A stretch of DNA of 64,000 bases from Streptomyces sp. NBC_00239 (GTDB taxonomy: Bacteria; Actinomycetota; Actinomycetes; Streptomycetales; Streptomycetaceae): the NCBI RefSeq assembly GCF_036194065.1, contig NZ_CP108096.1, positions 62,001 to 126,000 on the forward strand. Direction: 5' to 3'. The notes beneath the pieces were generated by a model that saw only the letters and a list, made by a program, of their open reading frames with translations, was not told where the DNA came from and made no database searches. Positions 51,093 through 60,230 of the stretch are shown here, piece by piece. How positions within the stretch are numbered: the stretch's first letter is position 1; each line of letters begins with the position of its first letter. The translations under genes and the position numbers were made by a program.

Positions 51093-51422
51093 AGCCGGCC
51101 GCCGGCGCCAACCAGGAGGTCGTGCGCAGCGGACAGGTCCACAGGACATCGGCGGAGTCGTCGTGCCACGCGCTGTGATGGCAGGACCCGGCGCCCCAGG
51201 AGCACATACTGGCGCCCTTCAGTAGGGCGGTGTGCGGAGAGCGGGCCAGAAGGCGAGCTGTTCATCCGGGCGCCGGCCTGCAGCAGACGTCCGGTCCGGG
51301 CGCCGGCCCCCCTCGGGTGCGGCCCCGAAACACAGATCCCCGGCCCTATGCCTCCTCGCGGGGAGGCATAGGGCCGGGGAAAGCTGAGCGGCCAGGCACT
51401 GAGGTCCTGGCGCACCGTACGG
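51093..51422. other. 330-bp non-coding interval between converging genes
   Basis: Apart from the large hairpin at its right side (listed separately) nothing was seen. There is no open frame with a ribosome site on either strand. Confidence 0.4.
51337..51380. terminator. 19-bp perfect hairpin
   Basis: TCCCCGGCCCTATGCCTCC (51337-51355) pairs perfectly with GGAGGCATAGGGCCGGGGA (51362-51380) around a 6-base loop. It lies between the XRE gene and the stop of the converging HAD gene (51423), so it can end both transcripts. It is the longest perfect stem found in the window. Confidence 0.9.
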
Positions 51423-52052
51423 CTACGCGGCTGCGGTGAGGTCCACGCCGAGCAGGTTCGAGAGATCGGTAACCGTCTGCTGGGGGTCCTTGTTGTGCAC
51501 CCCTGCGAAGCCGAGCTGCTCCGCCGCCTGGACGTACGCCTCGGTGTCGTCGACGAAGACGCACTGGTCGGCGGGCATGTCCATGAGCTTGAGCGCGATC
51601 TCGAAGAGCTCGGGGTCGGGCTTGCGCATCTGGTAGTGCTCGGAGATCACCACGGCGTCGTAGAGCTTCTCCAGCTCGTATCCGTCGTACAGATCCCACG
51701 GGGCGAGCCCCACGGAGTTGGACAGGATGCCCACCTTGATCCCGGCGCGCCTCGCCGCGGCGGCCGCGTTGATCAGCAGCGGCTCAGGACGCAGGCCACC
51801 GAAGATCCTGCCCATCAGGTTGTCGGGAGAGACACCCAGCTTCTTGCCCGCGAACTCGTTCCACTCGGTCTGGCTGACCGCTCCGCGCTCGAGATCGCTG
51901 GTGATCCGGACGCCCTCGCCGTCCTGGTAGAGGGCGTTGATGCAGGCACCCTTGGGGAGCCCTTCGCGCTGCTCGAAGGCGAGCACCACAGGCAGCAGCG
52001 GGGTGGTGAGCACGCCTCCGAAGTCGAGGACGAGGCCGGTGCGGTGAGACAT
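51423..52052 (-). CDS. HAD-superfamily hydrolase
   Basis: 209 aa. Motif I is LDFGGVL (nucleophile Asp in a D-x-G variant), motif II is ILSNS, motif III Lys is MRKPDPELF, and motif IV is VFVDDTEAYVQAA. The cap inserts after motif I (subfamily IA). Members are phosphatases or dehalogenases; the substrate is not evident. ATG with GGAG seven bases before. Note the FGG in motif I: the second, general-acid Asp (DxD) is replaced by Gly, which is usual in dehalogenase- or epoxide-hydrolase-like members rather than phosphatases. Confidence 0.8.
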   Translation of the reverse strand: MSHRTGLVLDFGGVLTTPLLPVVLAFEQREGLPKGACINALYQDGEGVRITSDLERGAVSQTEWNEFAGKKLGVSPDNLMGRIFGGLRPEPLLINAAAAARRAGIKVGILSNSVGLAPWDLYDGYELEKLYDAVVISEHYQMRKPDPELFEIALKLMDMPADQCVFVDDTEAYVQAAEQLGFAGVHNKDPQQTVTDLSNLLGVDLTAAA

Positions 52053-52381
52053 GCAGGAACTCCATTACTGAGAATTTGGGCGCCGTCCGTACTGGACAGC
52101 GTCCGGCCCGGCTTACGCGTGGCGGCGACAGCGCCTGCGCTTCGCATGCCAGGGTCGGCGGTACCTACGGGGCGGGATCGACGCCACCCACAGTCTGGCC
52201 CAAGGTACCAGCCGTCATTTTGAGGACGCGGGTAGCCCCGTCCGCGCTTGATGGCTCGGCCGGGTATCTCGGGCACTTTCGCATTATGCATTCCTCCCGT
52301 CTCGGTGTGTGGGGCTGCTGAATTCGGCAGCCGAATTGGAAACCGCAGTGTGATGTGGATTTATGGTCTGCCGCGGACCGC
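52053..52381. other. 330-bp non-coding interval with a small hairpin
   Basis: GGCTGC-TGAATTCG-GCAGCC (52313-52332) is an imperfect hairpin 50 bases past the stop of the MAB_1171c-like gene and may terminate it. GC drops in 52190-52350. The HAD promoter should lie near 52060-52150 but was not identified. Confidence 0.4.
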
Positions 52382-53617
52382 TCACGTCTTCAGTTCTGCG
52401 GACTGCTGGAGAATTCTTTGAGCGTCGGCCGGGGTTATGTGGGCGTATATCTTGCTCACCTGTGTGAGCCAGGCTGCTTCGCTATTCGTGTCGACGAAAG
52501 GTTTCTCCTGCAGCTGCCCTGTCGCGTACTGGCCGGCCTTTGAGGAGGCGGCGGCCCGGATCGCGGCCGCGATCCAGTACGCCTCGGCGGCCGGCTCGGG
52601 GTCCTCGTGCGACTCGGTCGCGTCCTCCGCAGCCCACAGCAGTGCTTCCGGAGCGTAGTACCGGAGCTTTTCGCAGGCATCGGCGATGTCCTGGGTCCAT
52701 CGGTCCAGGCGTACGTCGCTGGGGACACGCAGGTGGATCAACTCCGACAGGCGTGACCCCGGCGGGTAGAGGCTCGTTCCGGGGAAGGTCTTCACCAGGT
52801 CGAACCAGAGCGGGTGCAGCAGGTAGAGGGTTTTCATGGTTTTCCAGCGAGCAGCGGCCGCACTGGTTGTGGGAATACTCGCTCCTGTCGCCACAATCAG
52901 GAACAGCAGATTCATCCACATTGCCGTGAGGTCGATGAGCGTATCCATCAAGGACTGGCTCACCGGGAACAGCACTGCCGCCCACACAATGACGATTCGG
53001 GCCATGGTGTGGACGAGTCCCATCCACATCGAGATTCCCATCAAACGGAGACCGATGCGCATGCTCGTCGTCTCCGCTTGCCGCGATGCACGTGACCACT
53101 GATATCCGCATACGGCAGTAGTGACCAGCGGGAAGAAATAGAAAACGCTCATGTATGCCGCGGCGCCCCATTCCCCGGCATGGTCGCTGAGGAAGTCATC
53201 GCTCTGCCTGGGGCGGTCCACCACGGTGAAGAACAAGATGGTGAGGAGAGTCACGCCGATGGCGCCCGCCGGGTAGGAAGCGCGCGCGATCCAGCGCGAG
53301 ACCGCGACATGCCGGGGCACCACCGCCTCGGAGCTCTTGCCGTAGCTGGTCGCGACGTACGTCAGGGACGCGATGATCGCCGCGGTGCTGGCGAAGTGCC
53401 TCATCAGTGCGCTCAGGTCGACCACGGGAATGCGGTCCACGGCCAGCATCACGGCCGGCGTGTACAGCCACAGGGCTACGGCGAATCCGGCGTAGCCACC
53501 CCAGAGGGCGCGGCGGTGCGCGTCTGCGTACCGGACCGCCGGGAAACGCCAGACGGCGATGATGGTCATCACGGCCGCAGTCAGGTACCTGAAAGAGTCG
53601 AGCATGCCGTCCGTCAT
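52382..53617 (-). CDS. MAB_1171c-family membrane protein
   Basis: 411 aa. Seven or so hydrophobic segments in the first 250 residues (e.g. YLTAAVMTIIAVWRF, ALWGGYAGFAVALWLYTPAVM, VTLLTILFFTVV). A soluble domain follows: LYLLHPLWFDLVKTFPGTSLYPPG and RWTQDIADACEKLRYYAPEALLWAAEDATE, and then AYWIAAAIRAAASSKAG. This plan matches the MAB_1171c-type (DUF6545) membrane proteins found next to ImmA-like genes. Its ATG overlaps the stop of the ImmA-like gene upstream by 4 bases, so they are coupled. Function unknown. Confidence 0.7.
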   Translation of the reverse strand: MTDGMLDSFRYLTAAVMTIIAVWRFPAVRYADAHRRALWGGYAGFAVALWLYTPAVMLAVDRIPVVDLSALMRHFASTAAIIASLTYVATSYGKSSEAVVPRHVAVSRWIARASYPAGAIGVTLLTILFFTVVDRPRQSDDFLSDHAGEWGAAAYMSVFYFFPLVTTAVCGYQWSRASRQAETTSMRIGLRLMGISMWMGLVHTMARIVIVWAAVLFPVSQSLMDTLIDLTAMWMNLLFLIVATGASIPTTSAAAARWKTMKTLYLLHPLWFDLVKTFPGTSLYPPGSRLSELIHLRVPSDVRLDRWTQDIADACEKLRYYAPEALLWAAEDATESHEDPEPAAEAYWIAAAIRAAASSKAGQYATGQLQEKPFVDTNSEAAWLTQVSKIYAHITPADAQRILQQSAELKT

Positions 53618-54282
53618 TCCTGGTGAGAGCCGCGGCGCGGCGGCGCAACGGGGTGGGACAGCGAGGACTCCAGGAGGCTGGTCATGTCGTCCCCGTCGAA
53701 CGGGTGCCTGCGGGCCAGCCGCTTGATCAGGGATGCCGACAGCTCGGCCTGCTTCTCCTCGGGACTGTCGAAGTTGACACGCCCCTGGACCAGGGCCGAG
53801 GGGAAGCGGCGAAGGACTTCCTCCCGGATGTGTTCAGGGACGTACCGCTCGATCTCTTCAGCGGTCAGGGTCGTCCCGTGGTCCAGCCACTCGTGTGCGA
53901 GTTCGTGAAGGATGATGTGCTCGGTCTGGTTGCGGCTGGACCGGCGGCGGTAGAGCACGATCGTGAACTCCGGCGCCTTCACCCGAAGGCCGCACGCGGT
54001 GCCCATGCCTCCGTCAGGATCATCGAAGGGCACCAGCCGAATCTGGCGCTTGAGCACCTGCTCCATGTTCCGCACCAGCGCCTCGACACTGAACGGGGTA
54101 GGGACAGGCAGATCGGCGAGCAGCCTCTCGCATTCCTTCACGAGAGCGCGCTGCGACGGGTCCCTACGCCAGCGCAGCAATCCATTCGCGAAGTGCAGGG
54201 GGTGTCTGCCGATCTGCACTCTGCGCAACCCGGAGCTCCAGCTCCGGGCGGTCGTCTGCCGTGGAACCCACCTCTTCATCAC
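53614..54282 (-). CDS. ImmA/IrrE-family metallopeptidase-like protein
   Basis: 222 aa. GTG with GGAGG six bases before; ATG one codon on is possible. The zinc motif HELAHEWLDHG is at 126-136. The N-terminal 45 residues are basic and may be disordered. ImmA-like proteases cleave an XRE-type repressor, or act with a partner to relieve repression. Its XRE partner is not next to it; the nearest is the divergent gene at 55152. The C-terminal part is acidic (HPFDGDDMTSLLESSL). Confidence 0.8.
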   Translation of the reverse strand: MMKRWVPRQTTARSWSSGLRRVQIGRHPLHFANGLLRWRRDPSQRALVKECERLLADLPVPTPFSVEALVRNMEQVLKRQIRLVPFDDPDGGMGTACGLRVKAPEFTIVLYRRRSSRNQTEHIILHELAHEWLDHGTTLTAEEIERYVPEHIREEVLRRFPSALVQGRVNFDSPEEKQAELSASLIKRLARRHPFDGDDMTSLLESSLSHPVAPPRRGSHQE

Positions 54283-55151
54283 GTGCGTCCTCCTCGCCCC
54301 TGCCCCGATTCACTTCCGGGGGCGCCTTCCAACCCGTACCCAAACACGCGTTCTATTTGCATGTCGAACCGGTTGACGCCGCACGCGCCATCCAGCCGGG
54401 CGATACCCCTACAAGACCCGTCGCTGTAAGTGACGGAAGATCAACAACCCTGCGCAACGGCTCAACTGCGTAGCGGGTGGGGCGGAGCCCACTATGTCCC
54501 GCCGATTCGCCCAAATGCAAGCAAGAATTCCGGTTACTCGTGGCAAGTCCGGTTGGACCGCCGGTTTCCGGCATCCCTGAATCCGGGACCGCCGCTATTG
54601 CCTAAGAGGGCGCCATTCGTCCCTGATAGGAAGTCACAAAGACTGTTGCCGCAGCTCACAGGCGGTGCATCCAATGCTCTAGCCTGTCCCAGCAACACAT
54701 TCCATCCATCCGCGAAAGAGGTATCCGTGCGCGCTGCCGCACCGGCAATGTCCGGCAATCCCGGATTGTCGCGAGATGCCTATCTCCGCCGTTCTCAGGC
54801 ACGTCTGTCCCAAAATCGACATATTGCGCAGCGTAAATGTGACGCACGCCGGAACCTCAGCTCCGGCCGCCCTTTGTGCTGGGCTCAGGCCATCCGAGCG
54901 CTTACACTGAGTCACGATCGCGGCATGAGTCGACCGTAAGAACCGCCGGAGCGGTGGAGCGGATGGCTCACCGCCGGGACTCGGAGCAGCTGATCCTGCT
55001 CGTCCCGCGACGTGCACGTCACTACCCCCCCGATGGTCATCTTCCGGGCCCAGTGGTCCAGCCGCACCCTCGGTGCGTGCAAGGTGAACCTAACTTCCGG
55101 ACATCACAGCGTCAACTATAGTTGAACCACTTCGAGAGAGAGCAGCGCACC
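54283..55151. promoter_or_regulatory. 870-bp divergent intergenic region with operator palindrome
   Basis: The perfect 14-bp palindrome TCAACTATAGTTGA lies at 55112-55125, just 26 bp before the XRE start. This is a typical autoregulatory operator. GC is lower than the flanks from 54330 to 54860. Open frames here on both strands lack ribosome sites. A duplicate or decayed XRE partner gene for the left module might once have been here, but none is readable. Confidence 0.5.
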
Positions 55152-55640
55152 GTGCCCCATGCAGGCGAGAGAGCGGACAGTGAGACGCCGCCGCCAACGG
55201 CCCCGGTTCCCGCACCCGGCCCCGGGGCGTCCTTTGCCGACCGACTGAACTACCTGTTCGACCGGGTCAGGCCGCCGGGTGCGGACGAGTACAGCAACGC
55301 CCATGCCGCCCGGGAGATCTCCTCGTACGGCGAGGAGAACATCACCGGCGCGTACATCTCACTGCTCCGCAAAGGGCAGCGGAACCCGACCGTCAAGCTG
55401 GTGCCGCTGTTCGCCCGCTTCTTCGGCGTGGAGGCGGGATTCTTCGTCCAGGACGAAGTCACGCTCAGGGTTACCAAGCAGTTCGAGCTGCTGCGCAGGC
55501 TGAGCCAGGCCAATGTGAAAGAGATCGCACTTCGGTCCATCGGCCTGTCCCCGCAGAGCCTCGACGAGGTGCTGAAGAAGATCGAGGCCGTGCGTGAGCG
55601 GGAAGGGCTGCCCTCCGCCCCGGACCAAGATCTTCCCTGA
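55152..55640 (+). CDS. XRE-family regulator, 162 aa
   Basis: GTG at 55152; the ribosome site is an AGAGAGAG run. The core after a Pro-rich start is an extended HTH: LNYLFDRVRPPGADEYSNAHAAREIS, then ENITGAYISLLRKGQRNPTVKLVPLFARFFGVEAGFFV. This fold is the usual partner of an ImmA/IrrE protease and membrane protein in Actinobacteria. It likely binds the TCAACTATAGTTGA palindrome upstream. It is the first gene of a four-gene + strand operon. Confidence 0.85.
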   Translation: MPHAGERADSETPPPTAPVPAPGPGASFADRLNYLFDRVRPPGADEYSNAHAAREISSYGEENITGAYISLLRKGQRNPTVKLVPLFARFFGVEAGFFVQDEVTLRVTKQFELLRRLSQANVKEIALRSIGLSPQSLDEVLKKIEAVREREGLPSAPDQDLP

Positions 55641-55685
55641 TCAGCGGATACGCTCGGCTATCAGCGGCTCTTGAGAGGAACACGC

Positions 55686-56240
55686 ATGTGGCACAGCCGT
55701 CGTGCGCGCCGGCCCGTCGACCACGTCGGGGAAGTCGAGCAGCGCTGCCGAGCATTCGTTGAGGAACTGGATCTTCCTCCCGTCGACAGCGTCCTCGGCC
55801 TGTTGCCGTTCGTGCAGCAGAAGATCGGACGGGAGGTCCAGCTGGTCCCGTTCACGCCGGACCTTTCGGACCTGGAGTCGCTGGACCCCTCCGCACCATG
55901 CGGCATGTGGATCGTCACCGACACGACGGACTACTTGTTCTACGACGAGGGCGTCAGCCCTGCGTACACAGAGATCGTCGCCGGTCACGAGCTCGCTCAC
56001 ATGCTCAAGCACGGCAAGAAGAGCAAGTCTTTGGACATCTCCGGCTTCGGCGGTGTGTTCACCGACATCGACCTGGCCACCGTCCGGCTGGTCCTCGGCC
56101 GGACCGAGTACACGGAGCCGGACGAGTTCGAAGCGGAGCTGATCGGCTCACTCCTCCAGGAGCATGTCCGCCGCTCGCGGGCCGCTGCCGCCCGCGGTTC
56201 TGCCGATGACGACCCCATAGCCCGTACGCTGCTGCGCTGA
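55686..56240 (+). CDS. ImmA/IrrE-family metallopeptidase-like protein
   Basis: 184 aa from the ATG at 55686 with GAGAGGAA five bases before. The zinc motif is HELAHMLKHG (101-110). The flanks fit the family: REVQLVPF then CGMWIVTDTTDYLFYDEG before the motif and DEFEAELIGSLLQEHVRRSR after it. It is the probable protease partner of the XRE regulator 45 bases upstream. It is a paralog of the gene at 53614-54282 on the other strand, with a different N-terminus. Confidence 0.85.
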   Translation: MWHSRRARRPVDHVGEVEQRCRAFVEELDLPPVDSVLGLLPFVQQKIGREVQLVPFTPDLSDLESLDPSAPCGMWIVTDTTDYLFYDEGVSPAYTEIVAGHELAHMLKHGKKSKSLDISGFGGVFTDIDLATVRLVLGRTEYTEPDEFEAELIGSLLQEHVRRSRAAAARGSADDDPIARTLLR

Positions 56241-56255
56241 CCAGAACTGAGCACC

Positions 56256-57476
56256 GTGAAAGACATACTCCACCCCCTGTGCCTGGTGATCGCTGGCACA
56301 GGTTTCCTCTTCCTGCTCCGCGACCTGGGCAAGCGCCCGCGCAACCCCGCTGTGATCGCCCTCGCGTTCACGTACGGGTTCTCCGCCCTCAGCTACCTCA
56401 TCTCGATCACTTGGGTCTGGGTGCGCATCGACAGCACCTTCGGCGTCACGAACATTGCCGTGCCCCTGGCCCAGAGCTGCGTGATCCTCGTGTTCGCACT
56501 CCAGGCTGCCGTCCTCGCCTACTGGTCCCGGCCCGCTGAAGCGGCCCGGCGCCGTAGCCGTCATCTGCTCCTCGGAGCCGTCGGCGTGATCATCGGGATG
56601 GCAGTGCTCTTCGCTCTGCTGACTCCCACCGCCCAGCGGCCCACCGACTTCTCGAACTACTACGCGCACGATCCGTTCTTCCAGTGCTACATGACGCTCT
56701 ACATCGGCGCGTACACCGTGGCCGAGGTCTATCTGGTGCGGGCCTGCTGGAAGTACGCGCGCTCCGCGGCCAACGGGTCGATCGCCACTGGCCTGCGCCT
56801 CGTTGCGGTCGGGGCGGCCATCACCCTCGGCTACTGCACGATCCGCATCGCAGCCGTCGTCGGCGGGATCTTCGACTTCAGCGTCAAGGGCCTCGACCCC
56901 TACGCCTGGCTCTGCGGCGACGTGGGCGCCACCCTCACGCAGATCGGCTATTTCCTGCCGACCCTGTCCCGGCGCATCGGCAACACCAGGACCTGGGCGA
57001 ACACGCACCTGTCGTACCGGCGCTTGGCGAAGCTATGGACCGCCCTGGCCCAGGCCCACCCCAAGATCACCCTGCTCCAGCCGGATCCCCAGCACGGCTC
57101 GCTCCTCCACCGCGGTAGTGCGCAGTTCCCGCTGCTGCGGCGCCGCGTGGAAATCCGCCACGGCCAGAAGCTGCTGCGCCGCTACCTCGACCCCGCCGCG
57201 CGCGCCGAGGCCGAAGCCCGCCGCGCCGGCGAAGGACTGGGCGGTGCCACGCTGGCGGCGGCCGTCACCGCGGACCAGATCCACGCTGCCCTCGTCCGCT
57301 TCTACGCAGATGCCCCGGTCGACGCTCCCACTGAGTACGCCGACGTGCACCTGCCCCTGCCCACGGCCGCGGAGGAACTACTCCACCTCGAGCGAGTCGC
57401 CGGCTTCTTTACCCCGCCTCGCCCAGAGGCACCCACCGCCGACCTTGCCAGCATCACTTCAGGAGCCGTTACGTGA
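56256..57476 (+). CDS. MAB_1171c-family membrane protein
   Basis: 406 aa. GTG at 56256. Seven hydrophobic segments (e.g. LCLVIAGTGFLFLLRDL, VIALAFTYGFSALSYLISITWVWVRI, LGAVGVIIGMAVLFALL) then a soluble part that starts SYRRLAKLWTALAQAHPKI. The later residues RRRVEIRHGQKLLRRYLD and AAVTADQIHAALVRFYAD correspond to the EI(R)DG-like region of the family. Its stop overlaps the amidase start (GTGA). Role unknown; signalling across the membrane to the XRE/ImmA pair is one idea. Confidence 0.75.
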   Translation: MKDILHPLCLVIAGTGFLFLLRDLGKRPRNPAVIALAFTYGFSALSYLISITWVWVRIDSTFGVTNIAVPLAQSCVILVFALQAAVLAYWSRPAEAARRRSRHLLLGAVGVIIGMAVLFALLTPTAQRPTDFSNYYAHDPFFQCYMTLYIGAYTVAEVYLVRACWKYARSAANGSIATGLRLVAVGAAITLGYCTIRIAAVVGGIFDFSVKGLDPYAWLCGDVGATLTQIGYFLPTLSRRIGNTRTWANTHLSYRRLAKLWTALAQAHPKITLLQPDPQHGSLLHRGSAQFPLLRRRVEIRHGQKLLRRYLDPAARAEAEARRAGEGLGGATLAAAVTADQIHAALVRFYADAPVDAPTEYADVHLPLPTAAEELLHLERVAGFFTPPRPEAPTADLASITSGAVT

Positions 57477-59047
57477 TCCTCCGCCGCACCGTCCTTGCCA
57501 CCACGGCTGCCCTCGCCGCCGCTACCGCCATGCCCACTTCCGCCAGCGCGCGCACCGGTGTCGGCAAAAGACCACCGAGCACGATCCCCCTGCGCCAGGC
57601 GTCCGCCGCCGATCAGCTGGCCGCTCTTCGCGAGCGCCGGATCACCAGCCGCAGCCTGCTGGAGCAGCACCTCGAACACATCGCCAAAGCGAACCCGAAG
57701 CTGAACGCCATCGTCACCCTCGACGCCGACGGCGCCCGCGCCGCCGCCGACAAGGCGGACCAGCACCTCGCCACGACCGGCAAGCCGCTCGGTCCGCTCC
57801 ACGGCCTGCCGATGACGGTGAAGGACGCCCTCGAGGTCAAGGGGATGCGCACCACGTGCGGGTCCCCCAGCCTGACCGACCACGTTCCCGACCGTGACGC
57901 CGACGTCATCGCGCTGCTGCGCAACGCCGGCGCGATCATCATCGGCCACACGAACGTGCCCACCATGTGCCAGGACATCCAGACGTCGAACCCGATCTTC
58001 GGCAAGACCGTGAACCCCTTCGACGCCGAGAAGACCGCCGGCGGCTCCTCCGGCGGCCCGGCGGCCGCGGTCGCCGCAGGCTTCACCAGCCTCGAAGTCG
58101 GCTCCGACCTCGCCGGCTCGCTACGCCTTCCCGCCGCGTACTGCGGTGTCTACGCGTTGCGGACCTCCCGTGGCGCCAGCCCGATCGTGCCCACCCGCGG
58201 CCACATCCCCCGCCTGCCCGGCTGGGACACCAGCAGCGACATGATCACGCTCGGCCCGATCGCCCGGAGCGTCGAGGACCTCGGCCTCCTCCTGGACGTC
58301 ATCGCCGCGCCCTCGCCCGCCGACCGCGCCGGCTGGAAGATCGACCTGCCTGCCCCGGCCAAGACCAAGCTCCGCCACTACAAGGTCGGCATCTGGGCCG
58401 ACGACGCGTACTGCCGTGTCGACGCCGACACCCGCGCCCTCCTCGACCAGGTCGCCAAGCTCGTACGCGGGCTCGGCGCCACCGTCGACGACTCCACCAG
58501 GCCCGTCGACTTCGCCGAAAGCGACAAGCTGTTCCAACGCCTCATGTACGCCACGGCCTCGGCCACCGCCACCGATGCGGCGTTCTCGGCCGACGTCGCG
58601 GCGGCCGAGAAGGTCCCGGCAGACGACCCGAGCGGCCTGTTCCTGCACTCCCGCACCATGCGCCATCGCGACTGGTGCGTCGCCGATGAAGCACGCCAGA
58701 AACTCCGCGCGACCTGGGACAGCTACTTCGACGAGCACGACATCCTCATCACCCCGGCTGCGCCCACGGCCGCCGTGCCCGACCAGACCAGCACGCCGGC
58801 GCCGCAGCGGTACATCACCGTCGACGGGAAGAAGCGCTCGTTCTACGACCAGACCAGCTGGCTCAACTTGACCAGCCCGGTCGGCCTGCCCTCCTTGGTG
58901 CTCCCCGCTGGCAAGACCGAAGCCGGGCTGCCGCTGGCCATCCAGATCATCGGCCCGTACCTGGGAGACCGCACCGTCCTCGAAGCGGCCAAACAACTCG
59001 CGTCCCGACTTCCCGAACCCATCCGGGCATCGGCGTTCTCCGTGTGA
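57473..59047 (+). CDS. Exported amidase (amidase signature family)
   Basis: 524 aa. It opens with RRTVL and an Ala-rich hydrophobic stretch cut near SASA, which looks like a twin-arginine signal. Catalytic triad of the family: Lys117 (TVKDAL), cis-Ser192 in GGSSGG, nucleophile Ser216 in GSDLAGSLRLPA. The enzyme hydrolyses amide bonds; the substrate outside the cell is unknown. The GTG overlaps the stop of the membrane-protein gene by 4 bases, tying it to the XRE/ImmA/MAB_1171c operon. It may be the regulated output of that module. Confidence 0.85.
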   Translation: MILRRTVLATTAALAAATAMPTSASARTGVGKRPPSTIPLRQASAADQLAALRERRITSRSLLEQHLEHIAKANPKLNAIVTLDADGARAAADKADQHLATTGKPLGPLHGLPMTVKDALEVKGMRTTCGSPSLTDHVPDRDADVIALLRNAGAIIIGHTNVPTMCQDIQTSNPIFGKTVNPFDAEKTAGGSSGGPAAAVAAGFTSLEVGSDLAGSLRLPAAYCGVYALRTSRGASPIVPTRGHIPRLPGWDTSSDMITLGPIARSVEDLGLLLDVIAAPSPADRAGWKIDLPAPAKTKLRHYKVGIWADDAYCRVDADTRALLDQVAKLVRGLGATVDDSTRPVDFAESDKLFQRLMYATASATATDAAFSADVAAAEKVPADDPSGLFLHSRTMRHRDWCVADEARQKLRATWDSYFDEHDILITPAAPTAAVPDQTSTPAPQRYITVDGKKRSFYDQTSWLNLTSPVGLPSLVLPAGKTEAGLPLAIQIIGPYLGDRTVLEAAKQLASRLPEPIRASAFSV

Positions 59048-59068
59048 GTTCCAGGAAGGTCAGCCGTG

Positions 59069-59953
59069 TCACGCACGGGGACGCAGAAACTCGCGTGCCC
59101 CGCGCAGGATGGTGTTCAGTTGCCGCTGGGTCGCCTGACTGCGGAGGCGAACATCGATGGCTCCCGGAAGGGAGCTGTCTGCCCGCCGGCCTGCGGGCAG
59201 ACCCGCGGGATCGAGACCGTCCCGCTCGGCAATGAGGACACCGAGTTCGTGACGGCTCAGCGCATCCGCCCCCGCGAGGTGACGGACGCCGGCCGCGTTG
59301 CTGACTGCCAGCTCCAGGAGCGCGGAGGCCAGGTCGGCGACATCTACCGGACAACGGACATCGTCGGTGAACAGGGCGCCATCGACGGTACCCGCGGCGA
59401 GATGGTGCACGAGGCGTTCGTGCTCGGACCTGCCGTAACCGATGATCAGCGACGTGCGGGCGACGACCGCCTCCGGATACACGGCCAGGACCCCGGTCTC
59501 CGCTGCGGCTTTGGCTGCGCCGTACGGAGTGACGGGGTCGGGGAGAGCGGACTCGTCGTAATCCACCGCGGCGCCGGAAAACACGGCGTCCGAGGACACC
59601 TGCACCATGCGGACTCCGCGCTGCGCCGCCAGCATCGCGAGCCGGATAGGGCCCGTTGCCGTGACCGCCCAGTCGGCCCCGCCGCTCGATGCGTTGATGA
59701 TGATGTGCGGGTCCACCTCGGTCACGACCGCCTCCAGACGGTCCACGTCCCGCAGATCAAGGTGATGCCACGTGGCCCCGGAGGCATCGCCGACCTTGGT
59801 GGCGCACGTCGCGGCGGTGGGGTACCCGGCCGCTCCCGCCTGACGGATCAGTTCGGTCCCAAGGAAGCCGCTGCCACCGACGATCAGTACTGTCCTGAAC
59901 GGAGTCGGAAGGTCCAGCGGTGTGGTCGCCCCAACTTCCTTGCGGACGACCAC
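59069..59953 (-). CDS. RmlD-like NAD(P)-dependent reductase
   Basis: 294 aa from the GTG at 59953, chosen as the first start before the fold; no good ribosome site was seen. A Rossmann start TVLIVGGSGFLGTELIRQA binds NAD(P). The catalytic pattern YGAAKAAAE (YxxxK) follows VSSDAVFSG, as in dTDP-4-dehydrorhamnose reductase and related short-chain enzymes. It could act on a sugar or a polyketide. It is the last of three reverse genes (XRE/DUF5753, DUF397, this), with a 34-base gap. Confidence 0.75.
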   Translation of the reverse strand: MVVRKEVGATTPLDLPTPFRTVLIVGGSGFLGTELIRQAGAAGYPTAATCATKVGDASGATWHHLDLRDVDRLEAVVTEVDPHIIINASSGGADWAVTATGPIRLAMLAAQRGVRMVQVSSDAVFSGAAVDYDESALPDPVTPYGAAKAAAETGVLAVYPEAVVARTSLIIGYGRSEHERLVHHLAAGTVDGALFTDDVRCPVDVADLASALLELAVSNAAGVRHLAGADALSRHELGVLIAERDGLDPAGLPAGRRADSSLPGAIDVRLRSQATQRQLNTILRGAREFLRPRA

Positions 59954-59987
59954 ACCTTGATCTGGGACGAACGATGCGCCAGCGATG

Positions 59988-60230
59988 TCAGCCGAGCCCG
60001 GCAAGGTGATCGAACTCGCCGGCCTTCGCCCCGAGGATGGCCGCCTCAAACTCCTGCTGACTAAACACCAGCGGGTCACCGTCAGGGTTTTCCGTGTCAC
60101 CGACCAAGATCCACCGTCCCTTGCGCGCGAACCGCATGCAGTTGCCTCCGCCACCGCTATCGAAGCTAGGCACTTGCCACTCGACGTCGCTCAGATCCAG
60201 AGTCGACGGGTCGGGCTTTTGTACAGTCAC
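59988..60230 (-). CDS. DUF397 protein
   Basis: 80 aa. The family pattern is visible: VEWQVPSFDSGGGGNCMRFAR, then ILVGDTENPDGDPLVFSQQEFEAAILGAKAGEF. DUF397 proteins pair with an XRE/DUF5753 regulator and modulate it, possibly as an antitoxin-like partner. The GTG overlaps the regulator's stop by 4 bases, the usual coupling. Confidence 0.85.
   Translation of the reverse strand: MTVQKPDPSTLDLSDVEWQVPSFDSGGGGNCMRFARKGRWILVGDTENPDGDPLVFSQQEFEAAILGAKAGEFDHLAGLG

Noticed and set aside
54430..54939. A 169-aa open frame in the ImmA/XRE intergenic region
   Set aside because: No ribosome site, mixed composition and no family pattern; the region is better read as regulatory.
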